Below are positions 37,031 to 44,736 of a stretch of 63,206 nucleotides of DNA, one piece after another. The position numbers and the translations under genes were made by a program. Position 1 is the stretch's first letter. Every line of letters starts with the position of its first letter. The DNA lies in NCBI RefSeq assembly GCF_900092335.1, contig NZ_LT596207.1:183846-247051 (forward strand), in the 5' to 3' direction. The stretch is from Corynebacterium phoceense (lineage in GTDB: Bacteria; Actinomycetota; Actinomycetes; Mycobacteriales; Mycobacteriaceae). The notes beneath the pieces are model-generated. The model saw nothing but the letters and a program-made list of their open reading frames with translations. It was not told the origin of the DNA and ran no database searches.

Positions 37031-37956
37031 CAGAAGTAGCCTTCCTTCTTGCGGTCCTCCATGGCAGACTCGGAGAGTTTGTCATCGGCGCGGGTGGCGC
37101 CGCGCTCGGACAGGGTGGAGATGGAAATCTCAGCGAGGATCTCGTCCGGGGTGGACGCGGTGGACTCGACGGCACCGGTGCAGGACATGTCGCCCACGGT
37201 GCGGTAGCGCACGGTCTTGGTCACGAGCTCCTCACCCTCCTTGGGGCCGCCCCACTCACCGGGGCACAGCCACATGCCGCCCCGGTTAAACAGCTCGCGC
37301 TGGTGGGAGTAGTAAATGGACGGCAGCTGCAGGTTGCGGGCGCCGATGTACTCCCAGATATCGGACTCCGTCCAGTTGGAGATGGGGAAGACGCGGACGT
37401 TCTCACCGGCCATCTTGCCGCCGTTGTAGAGGTCCCAGAGCTCGGGGCGCTGGCGGCGCGGATCCCAGCCGCCGAAGGAGTCGCGGATGGAGAAGATACG
37501 CTCCTTGGCGCGGGCGCGCTCCTCGTCGCGGCGGGCGCCGCCCAGGACGGCGTCGTACTGGCGCTCGGCGATGGTTTCGACAAGCGGTACGGACTGGAGC
37601 GGGTTACGCGTGCCATCGGGGCGCTCCTGCAGGTCACCGCGGTCGATCCAGTCCTGGACCTTTGCGACGTGGAGGCGGGCACCAGTTTCGGCGACGAGGC
37701 GGTCACGGAACTCGATGACCTCCGGGAAGTTGTGGCCGGTGTCGACGTGGAGGAGCTCGAAGGGCACGGTGGCCGGAGCGAAGGCGCGGCGGGCAAGCTC
37801 GAAGACGACCACGGAGTCCTTGCCGCCGGAAAACAGCAGGCCCACCTTGTCGAACTGGCCGGCGACCTCACGCAGGATGTGGAGGGATTCGTTCTCCAGG
37901 TCCTTGAGGTGCGGCGACAGCGCGCCTGCCGGCGCTTTAGAAATAGTCGTAGTCAT
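37030..37956 (-). CDS. cysD: Sulfate adenylyltransferase subunit 2
   Basis: 308 residues. Catalytic subunit of ATP sulfurylase, a PP-loop ATP pyrophosphatase: VGLLFSGGKDSVVVFELA near residue 40, then the family stretches LLHVDTGHNFPEVIEFRD and GGARRDEERARAKERIFS. Start at 37956 (MTTTISKAPAG) with AGGAGC 8 bases upstream. It follows cysH by 13 bp. Confidence 0.97.
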   Translation of the reverse strand: MTTTISKAPAGALSPHLKDLENESLHILREVAGQFDKVGLLFSGGKDSVVVFELARRAFAPATVPFELLHVDTGHNFPEVIEFRDRLVAETGARLHVAKVQDWIDRGDLQERPDGTRNPLQSVPLVETIAERQYDAVLGGARRDEERARAKERIFSIRDSFGGWDPRRQRPELWDLYNGGKMAGENVRVFPISNWTESDIWEYIGARNLQLPSIYYSHQRELFNRGGMWLCPGEWGGPKEGEELVTKTVRYRTVGDMSCTGAVESTASTPDEILAEISISTLSERGATRADDKLSESAMEDRKKEGYF

Positions 37957-37969
37957 GGGGGTCAGCTCC

Positions 37970-38755
37970 TTACTCGTGCAATCCGCACTCGGTCTTGCCA
38001 TCCGCAAAAACGCGGCCCGAGCGCGCGTCCTCGCCTTCTGCGACGGGGAAGGTTAGCGGGGCGCAGCCAATGGACCGGTAACCCTGCAGCGTAAGCGGAT
38101 GGATGATGAGGTCGTGGTCCTTGATGTACGCGTCCGTATCCTCGAGGTCCCACGTAATAATCGGCGAGATCTTCAGGCGGCCGTGTTGGTCGAGGCTCAG
38201 CGCCGGCGCGGTGGCGCGGTGCTCAGAGTCGGCGCGGCGCAGGCCGGTGACCCAACCGACGTAGGGGTCCATCGCCATGTTGAGCGGCTCGACCTTACGC
38301 ATGCGGTTATACGCGGCGACGTCGCGGGCATAGAGGCGGGGGCCGTAGACCTCGTCCTGCTCCTCGGGGCTCAACAGCGGGAGGACGCGCACGAGCGGGA
38401 GGTCCGGGTAGCGCTCCGCGACGCGGTCGGCGGTCTCGAGAGTCTCCGGGAAGTGGAACCCCGTATCAATAAAGAGAAGGTCCGCGTCGAGGTGCGCGCG
38501 GTGCGCGAGCTCGGCCAGAACAGTGTTCTCCATGGACATCGTCACGGCGAGGCGGCCCGGCGCGTGCTCGGCGGCCCACTCGATGATCTCTTCTGCCGTC
38601 GCGTCATGGAGCTTGTCGGCCCAGTCCTCGACGAGCGCACGGTTAGTGGCGGCCACCTCGGGGTCGAGCGGCGCGGTATCGCGCGTGCCCTCGGGGCTCA
38701 TGGCCGGGTCGCGGAACGTCTTTCCCGCGTCCAGGAGATTAATCGGTTCTGTCAT
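37970..38755 (-). CDS. cysH: Phosphoadenylyl/adenylyl-sulfate reductase, Fe-S ligands mostly lost
   Basis: 261 residues. Reduces activated sulfate (APS or PAPS) to sulfite. The PP-loop-like core (RLAVTMSMENTVLAELA), ADLLFIDTGFHFPETLE and the catalytic C-terminal KTECGLHE are intact. Assimilatory APS reductases bind a 4Fe-4S cluster with a CC pair before RKVEPL and a CxxC further on. Here the first site reads VAAYNRMRKVEPL and the second SIGCAPLTFPV, so three of the four cysteines are absent. Cluster-free reductases of this family exist (PAPS-specific enzymes, and moss APR-B), so it may still work. ATG at 38755 chosen. No sulfite reductase gene lies next to it. Confidence 0.92.
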   Translation of the reverse strand: MTEPINLLDAGKTFRDPAMSPEGTRDTAPLDPEVAATNRALVEDWADKLHDATAEEIIEWAAEHAPGRLAVTMSMENTVLAELAHRAHLDADLLFIDTGFHFPETLETADRVAERYPDLPLVRVLPLLSPEEQDEVYGPRLYARDVAAYNRMRKVEPLNMAMDPYVGWVTGLRRADSEHRATAPALSLDQHGRLKISPIITWDLEDTDAYIKDHDLIIHPLTLQGYRSIGCAPLTFPVAEGEDARSGRVFADGKTECGLHE

Positions 38756-38863
38756 GCCGAACACTCTAAAGAACCACGCAGTCTGCTGCAGCCCGAACCG
38801 GACATTACGGGGCGTGAGCTTGCCTGATGTCATGAATGTTAATTGCGCAAGGTGTACGGCTCG

Positions 38864-38879
38864 GTCTATATTTATAGAC
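38864..38879. promoter_or_regulatory. Palindrome overlapping the McbR-type operator
   Basis: GTCTATA-TT-TATAGAC is a perfect 16-bp palindrome that shares its right arm with the TAGAC arm of the next site, suggesting a compound operator. Confidence 0.5.
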
Positions 38880-38890
38880 AAGCCAGTCTA
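38875..38890. promoter_or_regulatory. McbR-type operator in the cysH/fpr divergent region
   Basis: TAGAC-N6-GTCTA, the exact consensus of McbR, the TetR-type repressor of methionine and cysteine genes in C. glutamicum, released by S-adenosylhomocysteine. Lies 120 bp upstream of cysH and 24 bp before the divergent short Fpr-like gene. Confidence 0.8.
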
Positions 38891-38913
38891 GGGATACAGA
38901 AAGGACGACACGC

Positions 38914-39351
38914 ATGCACGACCACCAGCGCGTCATCATCGTCGGCGAGGGCCCATCCTCGCTGTCCGCAGCAGAACACCTCATCGCTGCGGGCATGTGT
39001 GTCGACCTCATCTCTTCCTCTCCTGCACCGCTCGGTCTACTCCAGCGCTATGCTTCCGATGCCCTCAATCCCTGCGGCCCCGCAGCCACCCCGCGCCTGC
39101 GGCTCATCGGCAACGTGAAAGTCGGCGCCCGCCCAGGAGAGGGGGATATCACCCACGCCGAGCTCCATCGCCTCGCGGCGACCGGCCAGCGCGAGCTCAT
39201 CATCCTAGAGCTCAAGGCCCGCGGCATTCCCGTCACCACGTGGGAGGGACTGTGCGTCCCCCTCGACGGCGCAGAGCCCACGGACTGGGAAGCCATCCAG
39301 TCCAGCGCTCGCCATGCCGGCGTGCGCGCCACCGAGCTCGCCATGGCGTAG
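38914..39351 (+). pseudogene. Shrunken ferredoxin-NADP reductase-like gene (internal deletion)
   Basis: A 145-codon open frame with GAAAGGAC before the ATG. Residues 1-72 match the start of FprA-type reductases, including the FAD-binding VIIVGEGPSSLSAAEHLIAAG and LGLLQRYASDALNP, up to RLIGNVKVG. It then jumps to ELIILELKARGIPVTTWEGL and a tail like the last 60 residues of the same family. The roughly 300 residues holding the rest of the FAD and NADP domains are missing. In C. glutamicum a full-length fpr2 next to cysI supplies electrons to sulfite reduction. It may be a dead remnant, although promoter and frame are intact and a small protein could still be made. Confidence 0.7.
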
Positions 39352-39435
39352 TTCGCGCACATAAGCGACGCTGCAAGCGAACCCCCAGCTCGAACTTAAA
39401 GCTTTAACACCGAAGATTGCTAAAGTTGGTTCCTT

Positions 39436-41151
39436 GTGGAACTGATCAAACTCATCGGTCGCTACGCGAAGCCGTACACCTGGCAAATCCTGGCGGTACT
39501 CGCGCTGCAGGCCATCTCAACCGCAGCGACGCTCTACCTGCCGTCGCTCAACGCGGACATCATCGACCAGGGCGTCGCCCAGGGCGACGTCCCCTATATC
39601 TGGACCACGGGCCGCGTCATGCTCGCCGTCGCGTTCGTCCAGGTCATCGCCGCCGTCATCGCCGTGTGGTTCGGCGCGCGTTCCGCCATGGGCCTCGGCC
39701 GCGATATCCGCGCGATGGTCTTCCGCCGCGTCGCGCGCTACTCCGCCGAGGACATGGGTCACTTCGGCACGCCGACGCTCATCACGCGCGGCACGAACGA
39801 CGTCCAGCAAGTCCAGATGACGTTCATGATGACCCTGAACTTCATGGTGTCCGCGCCGATTATGGCCATCGGCGGCATCATCATGGCCATGCGTGAAGAC
39901 GCTGGCCTCTCCTGGCTCGTGTGGGTCTCCGTCGCAGTGCTCCTCGGCGTCATTTCCGCGCTCATCGCCAAGCTCATGCCGCTCTTCCGCGTCATGCAGG
40001 ACAAGCTTGACGCCATCAACGGCACGCTGCGCGAGCAGATCACCGGCATCCGCGTCGTCCGCGCCTTCGTCCGCGAGGCCCACGAGACCGAGCGCTTTAC
40101 CGAGGCCAACGAGGACATCACGCAGCTTTCGCTCAAGATCGGCAAGCTGTTCGTCACGATGTTCCCCATCATCACGGTGATCCTCAACGTCGCGACCGGC
40201 GCCGTGCTCTGGTTCGGCGGCCACCGCGTCGACGACGGACTCGTCGCGGTCGGCTCGCTCACGGCTTTCCTCCAGTACCTCATGCAGATCCTCGCCGCCG
40301 TCATGATGGGCACGTTTATGGCCATGATGCTCCCCCGCGCCATCATCTGCGCCAAGCGCATCACCGAGGTCCTCAACCGCGCCCCGTCCATCGTCGAGCC
40401 CGAGCACCCCATCGAGCCCGCACACGAGACCGGCGAGGTCGAATTCGATAACGTGACGTTCTCCTACGCCGGCGCCGATGCCCCCGTCCTCGAGAACGTC
40501 TCCTTTACCGCCCACCCCGGCCAGACCACCGCCATTATCGGCGCGACCGGCTCAGGCAAGACCACGCTGCTCTCCCTCATTCCGCGTCTCTACCTGCCCA
40601 CGCAGGGCCAGGTCCGGATCGACGGTGTGGCAACGAGCGACCTGGCGCGAGAGGGCATCGTCAAGCGCGTGGCCCTCGTCCCGCAAAAACCCTACCTGTT
40701 TAGCGGCACCGTGGCCTCCAACCCACGCACCGGCGCACCCGACGCGACGGACGAGGAGCTGTGGGACGCCCTTAAAGTCGCGCAGGCGAACTTCGTGACG
40801 GACCTCGACATGCCCATCGCGCAGGGCGGCACGAACGTCTCCGGTGGCCAGCGCCAGCGCCTGTCCATCGCGCGCATGCTCGTCGCAAAACCGAAGGTCT
40901 ATCTCTTCGATGACTCTTTCTCCGCGCTCGACGTCATCACGGACGCGAAAGTCCGCGAGGCCATGCGCTCCTATACCGCCGACGCCACGACCATCATCGT
41001 CGCGCAGCGCGTGAGCTCCATCGAGAACGCGGACCAGATTCTTGTCATGGAGGCCGGCCGCGTGGTGGCCAAGGGCACCCATGCGCAGCTGCTCGAGACA
41101 TCCCCGACGTACCGCGAGATCGTCGAATCCCAAGCGACGGTGGAGGCATAA
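39436..41151 (+). CDS. ABC exporter half-transporter, first subunit
   Basis: 571 residues: six-helix transmembrane domain (1-310) and an ATP-binding domain (335-571) with Walker A IGATGSGKTTLLSL, signature VSGGQRQRLS and Walker B KVYLFDDSFSALD, where Asp replaces the catalytic Glu. GTG start at 39436. The next gene, 3 bp downstream, encodes the second half, so the pair forms a heterodimer with one impaired ATP site, as in TM287/288. This subunit contributes the non-catalytic Walker B and the good signature. Exported compound unknown; family includes drug and lipid exporters. Confidence 0.93.
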   Translation: MELIKLIGRYAKPYTWQILAVLALQAISTAATLYLPSLNADIIDQGVAQGDVPYIWTTGRVMLAVAFVQVIAAVIAVWFGARSAMGLGRDIRAMVFRRVARYSAEDMGHFGTPTLITRGTNDVQQVQMTFMMTLNFMVSAPIMAIGGIIMAMREDAGLSWLVWVSVAVLLGVISALIAKLMPLFRVMQDKLDAINGTLREQITGIRVVRAFVREAHETERFTEANEDITQLSLKIGKLFVTMFPIITVILNVATGAVLWFGGHRVDDGLVAVGSLTAFLQYLMQILAAVMMGTFMAMMLPRAIICAKRITEVLNRAPSIVEPEHPIEPAHETGEVEFDNVTFSYAGADAPVLENVSFTAHPGQTTAIIGATGSGKTTLLSLIPRLYLPTQGQVRIDGVATSDLAREGIVKRVALVPQKPYLFSGTVASNPRTGAPDATDEELWDALKVAQANFVTDLDMPIAQGGTNVSGGQRQRLSIARMLVAKPKVYLFDDSFSALDVITDAKVREAMRSYTADATTIIVAQRVSSIENADQILVMEAGRVVAKGTHAQLLETSPTYREIVESQATVEA

Positions 41152-41154
41152 ACC

Positions 41155-43107
41155 ATGGCTAAAAAGACTCAAGAACTCTCCGAGCAGGAGCTCCACGAGC
41201 TCGAAGCCGCCACCGCTGGCGACGATTGGTCCGGCTCCGCCCCGCGCACCGCGAAGAACTTCTGGCCCTCGGCCAAGCGCCTCATTGGCCTGCTCGGCGG
41301 GCACAAGGCGGCGCTCGCGGTCATCGGCCTCTTCAACGTGGTCTGCGTTGTCCTCGCCGTCGTCGCCCCGAAGATCATGGGTAAGGCCACGGACGTCATT
41401 TTCTCCGGCGTCGTCTCGCGCATGCTGCCCGCCGGCACCACCAAGGAAGAAGCCGTCGCGGGCCTGCGCGCTGCTGGCCAGGACCAGTTCGCGGACATGG
41501 CGTCGGGCATGGAGCTCCACCCTGGCAGCGGAATCGACTTCACGCGCCTGGGCCAGATCATCATCCTCGTCATCCTCATGTACGTGGTGTCCTCGCTCTT
41601 CCAGCTCTGGCAGGGCTTATGGCTCAACAAGCTGGTCATGGGCGTCGTCTACGATCTGCGCCAGCAGGTCGAGGCCAAGGTCAACCGCCTGCCGCTGAAC
41701 TACTTCGACACCAACCAGCGCGGCGACCTCCTCTCGCGCACTACCAACGACGTGGATAACGTGCAGCAGGCCCTCCAACAGGCGATCAGCCAGATGTTCT
41801 ACAACGTCCTGCTCGTGGTGGGCATTACCGTCATGATGTTCAACGTCTCCTGGCGCCTCGCACTCATCGCGCTGCTCTCGCTGCCGCTCACCGGCATCGT
41901 CATCGGCGTCATCGGCACCCGCTCCCAGAAGCAGTTCAAGACGCAGTGGAAGTCCACGGGCCTGCTCAATGGCCAGGTCGAGGAGGCCTTCTCCGGCCAC
42001 GAGCTTGCCCAGGTCTTCGGTCGCACCAAGGCCATGACCGCCGAGTTCGACGAGCGCAACGAGGAGCTCTTCCGCTCCGCGTCCCTCGCCCAGTTCCTCT
42101 CCGGCATCATGATGCCGATCATGCAGTTCATCTCGTACCTGTCCTACGTCGCCATCGCCGTCCTCGGCGGCCTGCGCGTGGCCCACGGCCAGATGACATT
42201 GGGCGATGCCCAGGCGTTTATCCAGTACTCCCGCGAGTTCAACCAGCCACTCGGCCAGCTGGGCGGCATGGCCCAGCAGGTCCAGTCCGGCGTCGCCTCC
42301 GCCGAGCGCGTCTTCGAGTTCCTCGACGCCGAGGAACAGCTTCCCGATGCCCCCTCCTCCCACCCCGGCCGCGCCCACGGCCTCGTGGAGTTCGATCATG
42401 TGGCGTTCTCCTACGATCCGGAGAAACCCTTGATTAAGGACCTGTCCCTGCGCGTCGAGCCCGGCCAGACCGCCGCCATCGTCGGCCCCACCGGTGCCGG
42501 TAAGACCACGCTGGTCAACCTGCTCATGCGTTTCTACGAGATCGACTCGGGTGAGATTCGCCTCGACGGTGTCTCCACGGCTTCACTCTCGCGCGCTGAG
42601 CTGCGCTCCCAGGTGGGCATGGTGCTCCAGGATGCCGTGCTCTTTAAGGGCACCATCATGGATAACATCCGCTACGGCCGCCTCGACGCCACGGACGAGG
42701 AGGTCATCGCCGCCGCGAAGGCCACGTACGTCGACCGCTTCGTGCACTCCCTCCCCGACGGCTACGACACGGTCATCGACCAGGACGGCGGTTCCGTCTC
42801 CGCTGGCGAGCGCCAGCTCATCACCATCGCGCGCGCTTTCCTCGCCCAACCGGCGCTGCTCATCCTCGACGAAGCCACCTCCTCCGTCGACACCCGCACC
42901 GAGGTCCTCGTCCAGGACGCCATGAACGCCCTGCGCGCCGACCGCACGTCCTTCGTCATCGCCCACCGCCTGTCCACCATCCGTGACGCGGACCTCATCC
43001 TCGTCATGGAAGACGGCGACATCGTGGAGCAAGGCACCCACGCTTCACTGCTGGAGGCCCACGGCGCGTACTGGCGTCTCAACCAGGCCCAGTTCGCGGA
43101 GGACTAA
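41155..43107 (+). CDS. ABC exporter half-transporter, second subunit
   Basis: 650 residues. Longer than its partner because of an N-terminal extension of about 45 residues and a loop between helices 1 and 2 (residues 75-135, RMLPAGTTKEEAVAGLRAAGQDQFADM). Transmembrane domain to about 380, then ATP-binding domain with Walker A VGPTGAGKTTLVNL, an altered signature VSAGERQLIT and a canonical Walker B LLILDEATSSVD with the catalytic Glu. Together with the first subunit this gives one canonical and one degenerate ATP site. A terminator follows at 43134-43174. Confidence 0.94.
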   Translation: MAKKTQELSEQELHELEAATAGDDWSGSAPRTAKNFWPSAKRLIGLLGGHKAALAVIGLFNVVCVVLAVVAPKIMGKATDVIFSGVVSRMLPAGTTKEEAVAGLRAAGQDQFADMASGMELHPGSGIDFTRLGQIIILVILMYVVSSLFQLWQGLWLNKLVMGVVYDLRQQVEAKVNRLPLNYFDTNQRGDLLSRTTNDVDNVQQALQQAISQMFYNVLLVVGITVMMFNVSWRLALIALLSLPLTGIVIGVIGTRSQKQFKTQWKSTGLLNGQVEEAFSGHELAQVFGRTKAMTAEFDERNEELFRSASLAQFLSGIMMPIMQFISYLSYVAIAVLGGLRVAHGQMTLGDAQAFIQYSREFNQPLGQLGGMAQQVQSGVASAERVFEFLDAEEQLPDAPSSHPGRAHGLVEFDHVAFSYDPEKPLIKDLSLRVEPGQTAAIVGPTGAGKTTLVNLLMRFYEIDSGEIRLDGVSTASLSRAELRSQVGMVLQDAVLFKGTIMDNIRYGRLDATDEEVIAAAKATYVDRFVHSLPDGYDTVIDQDGGSVSAGERQLITIARAFLAQPALLILDEATSSVDTRTEVLVQDAMNALRADRTSFVIAHRLSTIRDADLILVMEDGDIVEQGTHASLLEAHGAYWRLNQAQFAED

Positions 43108-43133
43108 CCTCCTCCCCGAGACTCGTGCTGCCG

Positions 43134-43174
43134 CCCCTGATCTCCTGGTTCTTAGCAGTAAATCAGGGGTTTTT
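43134..43174 (+). terminator. Terminator of the ABC exporter operon
   Basis: CCCCTGAT and ATCAGGGG form an 8-bp stem with a 20-base loop, then TTTTT. Confidence 0.85.
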
Positions 43175-43266
43175 AATGTTTCAACCCCCGAATGCGCCAT
43201 CCCGAAAATTTGTTCCTCTTTCATTGCTCCCACGTCCGCCACTCTTAACTCAAGGAGTCTTTGCCC

Positions 43267-44064
43267 GTGCGCAAGATTGGAACTCTTCTCTCGGCCCTCG
43301 CGCTCTCCGGCGCGCTCGTGGTCGTCCCCCAGGCCGCAACCGCTGCGCCCCTCACTTTCGCCGAAGCCTACGACCCGCAACCTTTCAACCCCTTCCCGGC
43401 TGAGGTTGGCTCCGCAGAATCGGGAGTCATCCTTCTGGATGGTCTCCCAAGCAACGACTACATTTCACGTGTAAATGTTGAATTCGGAGAAAGTCCGTAC
43501 CCAATCAACCTCGCAGGAAATAGCTTCCTTCCAAGTTTTGCAAAAGCCTCAATCAACCCAGAGCCCATTTACCCTGCTGAATTCAGCGTGCCTTTCACCG
43601 CAACAATCATCTACACCGACGGAACTCGAGACACCGTTTCGGGAATTAGGACTCTCGCTCCCATTCCCACTCTTGTCAAGGACGGCGAGCCGATCCCCGC
43701 AGACCCGACGCCGGAGCTTCCGACTGTTACCGCTACGACGACCGTCACCGTGAAACCCGCACCGGTCACCACCACGGTCATCAGCCGCGAGCCTGCTACA
43801 GCCACCGAGACTACAACCGCAACCACCACGAAGACCGTCGCTGTCCCGACGACTGTGGCCACTCCGACGACGGTCACTGAAACCGCGACTGTCACGAAGG
43901 TCGCAGCACCGGTCACGGTCACGAAGACTGTGGCGACGCCGGGTGCTGCTACGGATAAGGGTTCGAGCAAGGACGGCGGGCTCATCGGCGGCATCATTGC
44001 TGCGATTGTCGCTGTCCTGGCCGCTCTGGGCGGCGGCGCGTACTGGTTCCTCAACATGCGCTAA
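43267..44064 (+). CDS. Surface protein with Thr-rich stalk and C-terminal membrane anchor
   Basis: 265 residues from the GTG at 43267, with AAGGAG nine bases upstream. Signal peptide at 1-28 (GTLLSALALSGALVVVPQAATAA). Residues 30-140 form one beta-rich domain (VILLDGLPSNDYISRVNVEFG, FSVPFTATIIYTDGTRDTVSG). Residues 150-235 are a Thr/Val/Ala repeat region (TVTATTTVTVKPAPVTTTV and similar), likely extended and glycosylated. The C-terminus is one hydrophobic helix (LIGGIIAAIVAVLAALGGGAYWFL). No LPXTG motif. The N-terminal domain is not recognised. Its coding core (43430-43600) is lower in GC than its ends. Confidence 0.85.
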   Translation: MRKIGTLLSALALSGALVVVPQAATAAPLTFAEAYDPQPFNPFPAEVGSAESGVILLDGLPSNDYISRVNVEFGESPYPINLAGNSFLPSFAKASINPEPIYPAEFSVPFTATIIYTDGTRDTVSGIRTLAPIPTLVKDGEPIPADPTPELPTVTATTTVTVKPAPVTTTVISREPATATETTTATTTKTVAVPTTVATPTTVTETATVTKVAAPVTVTKTVATPGAATDKGSSKDGGLIGGIIAAIVAVLAALGGGAYWFLNMR

Positions 44065-44077
44065 GTCCAGCTAGTTC

Positions 44078-44142
44078 AGTTCCTTGCGAAAATCGCTTCT
44101 CAGATCGAAAAATTTGAGCGATTTTCACAAGGAACTTTTTTG
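44078..44142 (+). terminator. Long-stem terminator after the surface protein gene
   Basis: AGTTCCTTGCGAAAATCGCT (44078-44097) pairs with AGCGATTTTCACAAGGAACT (44117-44136) with one mismatch, then T6. A 20-bp stem is unusually long for a terminator. Confidence 0.9.
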
Positions 44143-44227
44143 TTGCTGCCCAAAAGCGCTCCGCGCCTCGAGCTGAAACGAGATTTTCGACAGGAACGCT
44201 GCAGCGTCCACGCGTCCCGTGGGCGGC

Positions 44228-44335
44228 ATGAGTAATCGAGTTCACGGCAAAGTAGTTTTCATCACTGGTGCGGCCCCGGGCATGGGCGCCTCGCATGCGC
44301 ACGTTCTCGCGGACGAGATTGGCGCGAACATCGCG
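44228..44335 (+). pseudogene. N-terminal fragment of a short-chain dehydrogenase
   Basis: From an ATG at 44228 the frame reads VHGKVVFITGAAPGMGASHA and LADEIGANIAG, the TGxxxGxG nucleotide-binding start of an SDR enzyme of the type with GRGQGRSHA-like motifs. Similarity ends after about 36 codons and the rest of the Rossmann fold and the YxxxK motif are absent. A remnant. Confidence 0.7.
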
Positions 44336-44410
44336 GGAAATTTGTCACTAACGCACCCGATAATGCAGTGCTCGGCGGTGCGTCCTAGGCGCACGCGGGC
44401 AAAGAGAACG

Positions 44411-44444
44411 CCTCGAGCCCCGACCGAAAGGCCGGGGCTCGAGG
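44411..44444. terminator. Hairpin downstream of the SDR remnant
   Basis: CCTCGAGCCCCG and CGGGGCTCGAGG form a perfect 12-bp stem with a short loop. Almost no T run follows on the plus strand. Confidence 0.6.
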
Positions 44445-44736
44445 CAACTCTATCTCTCTTAGGAGGTGTCCCATTGGCGGTGTCTCACGTCGCCACCCCC
44501 GGGACCCGGGGCTATCTCTCTCAGGTATGCGCCTCTCAAACGCATGAACTCATTATGGGGCGCGCACCTTGCACAGGCCGTACGAGCGCCTGCGCGCTTT
44601 CTGGCAGTTCCTGATAATTCTCTGGCAGCAGGTGAGATGGCACACTCGTGGCGGGGTGTGGGGAATCGATAACGGTTGGGCCACGGAGCAGCGCCGAGAG
44701 TAGGCACACGGCGCGGGAGGAAAGTACTCTAATCGC

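Larger units (their letters stand above)
44065..44736. other. 672-bp gap with decayed sequence
   Basis: Contains the long terminator, the SDR remnant and the second hairpin described separately. From 44450 to 44700 I see a near-direct repeat (CTATCTCTCTTAGGAGG and CTATCTCTCTCAGGTATG), a perfect CCCCGGG-A-CCCGGGG palindrome near 44498, and no gene. A TACTCT -10 box stands six bases before the antiporter ATG, indicating a leaderless start. Confidence 0.5.
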
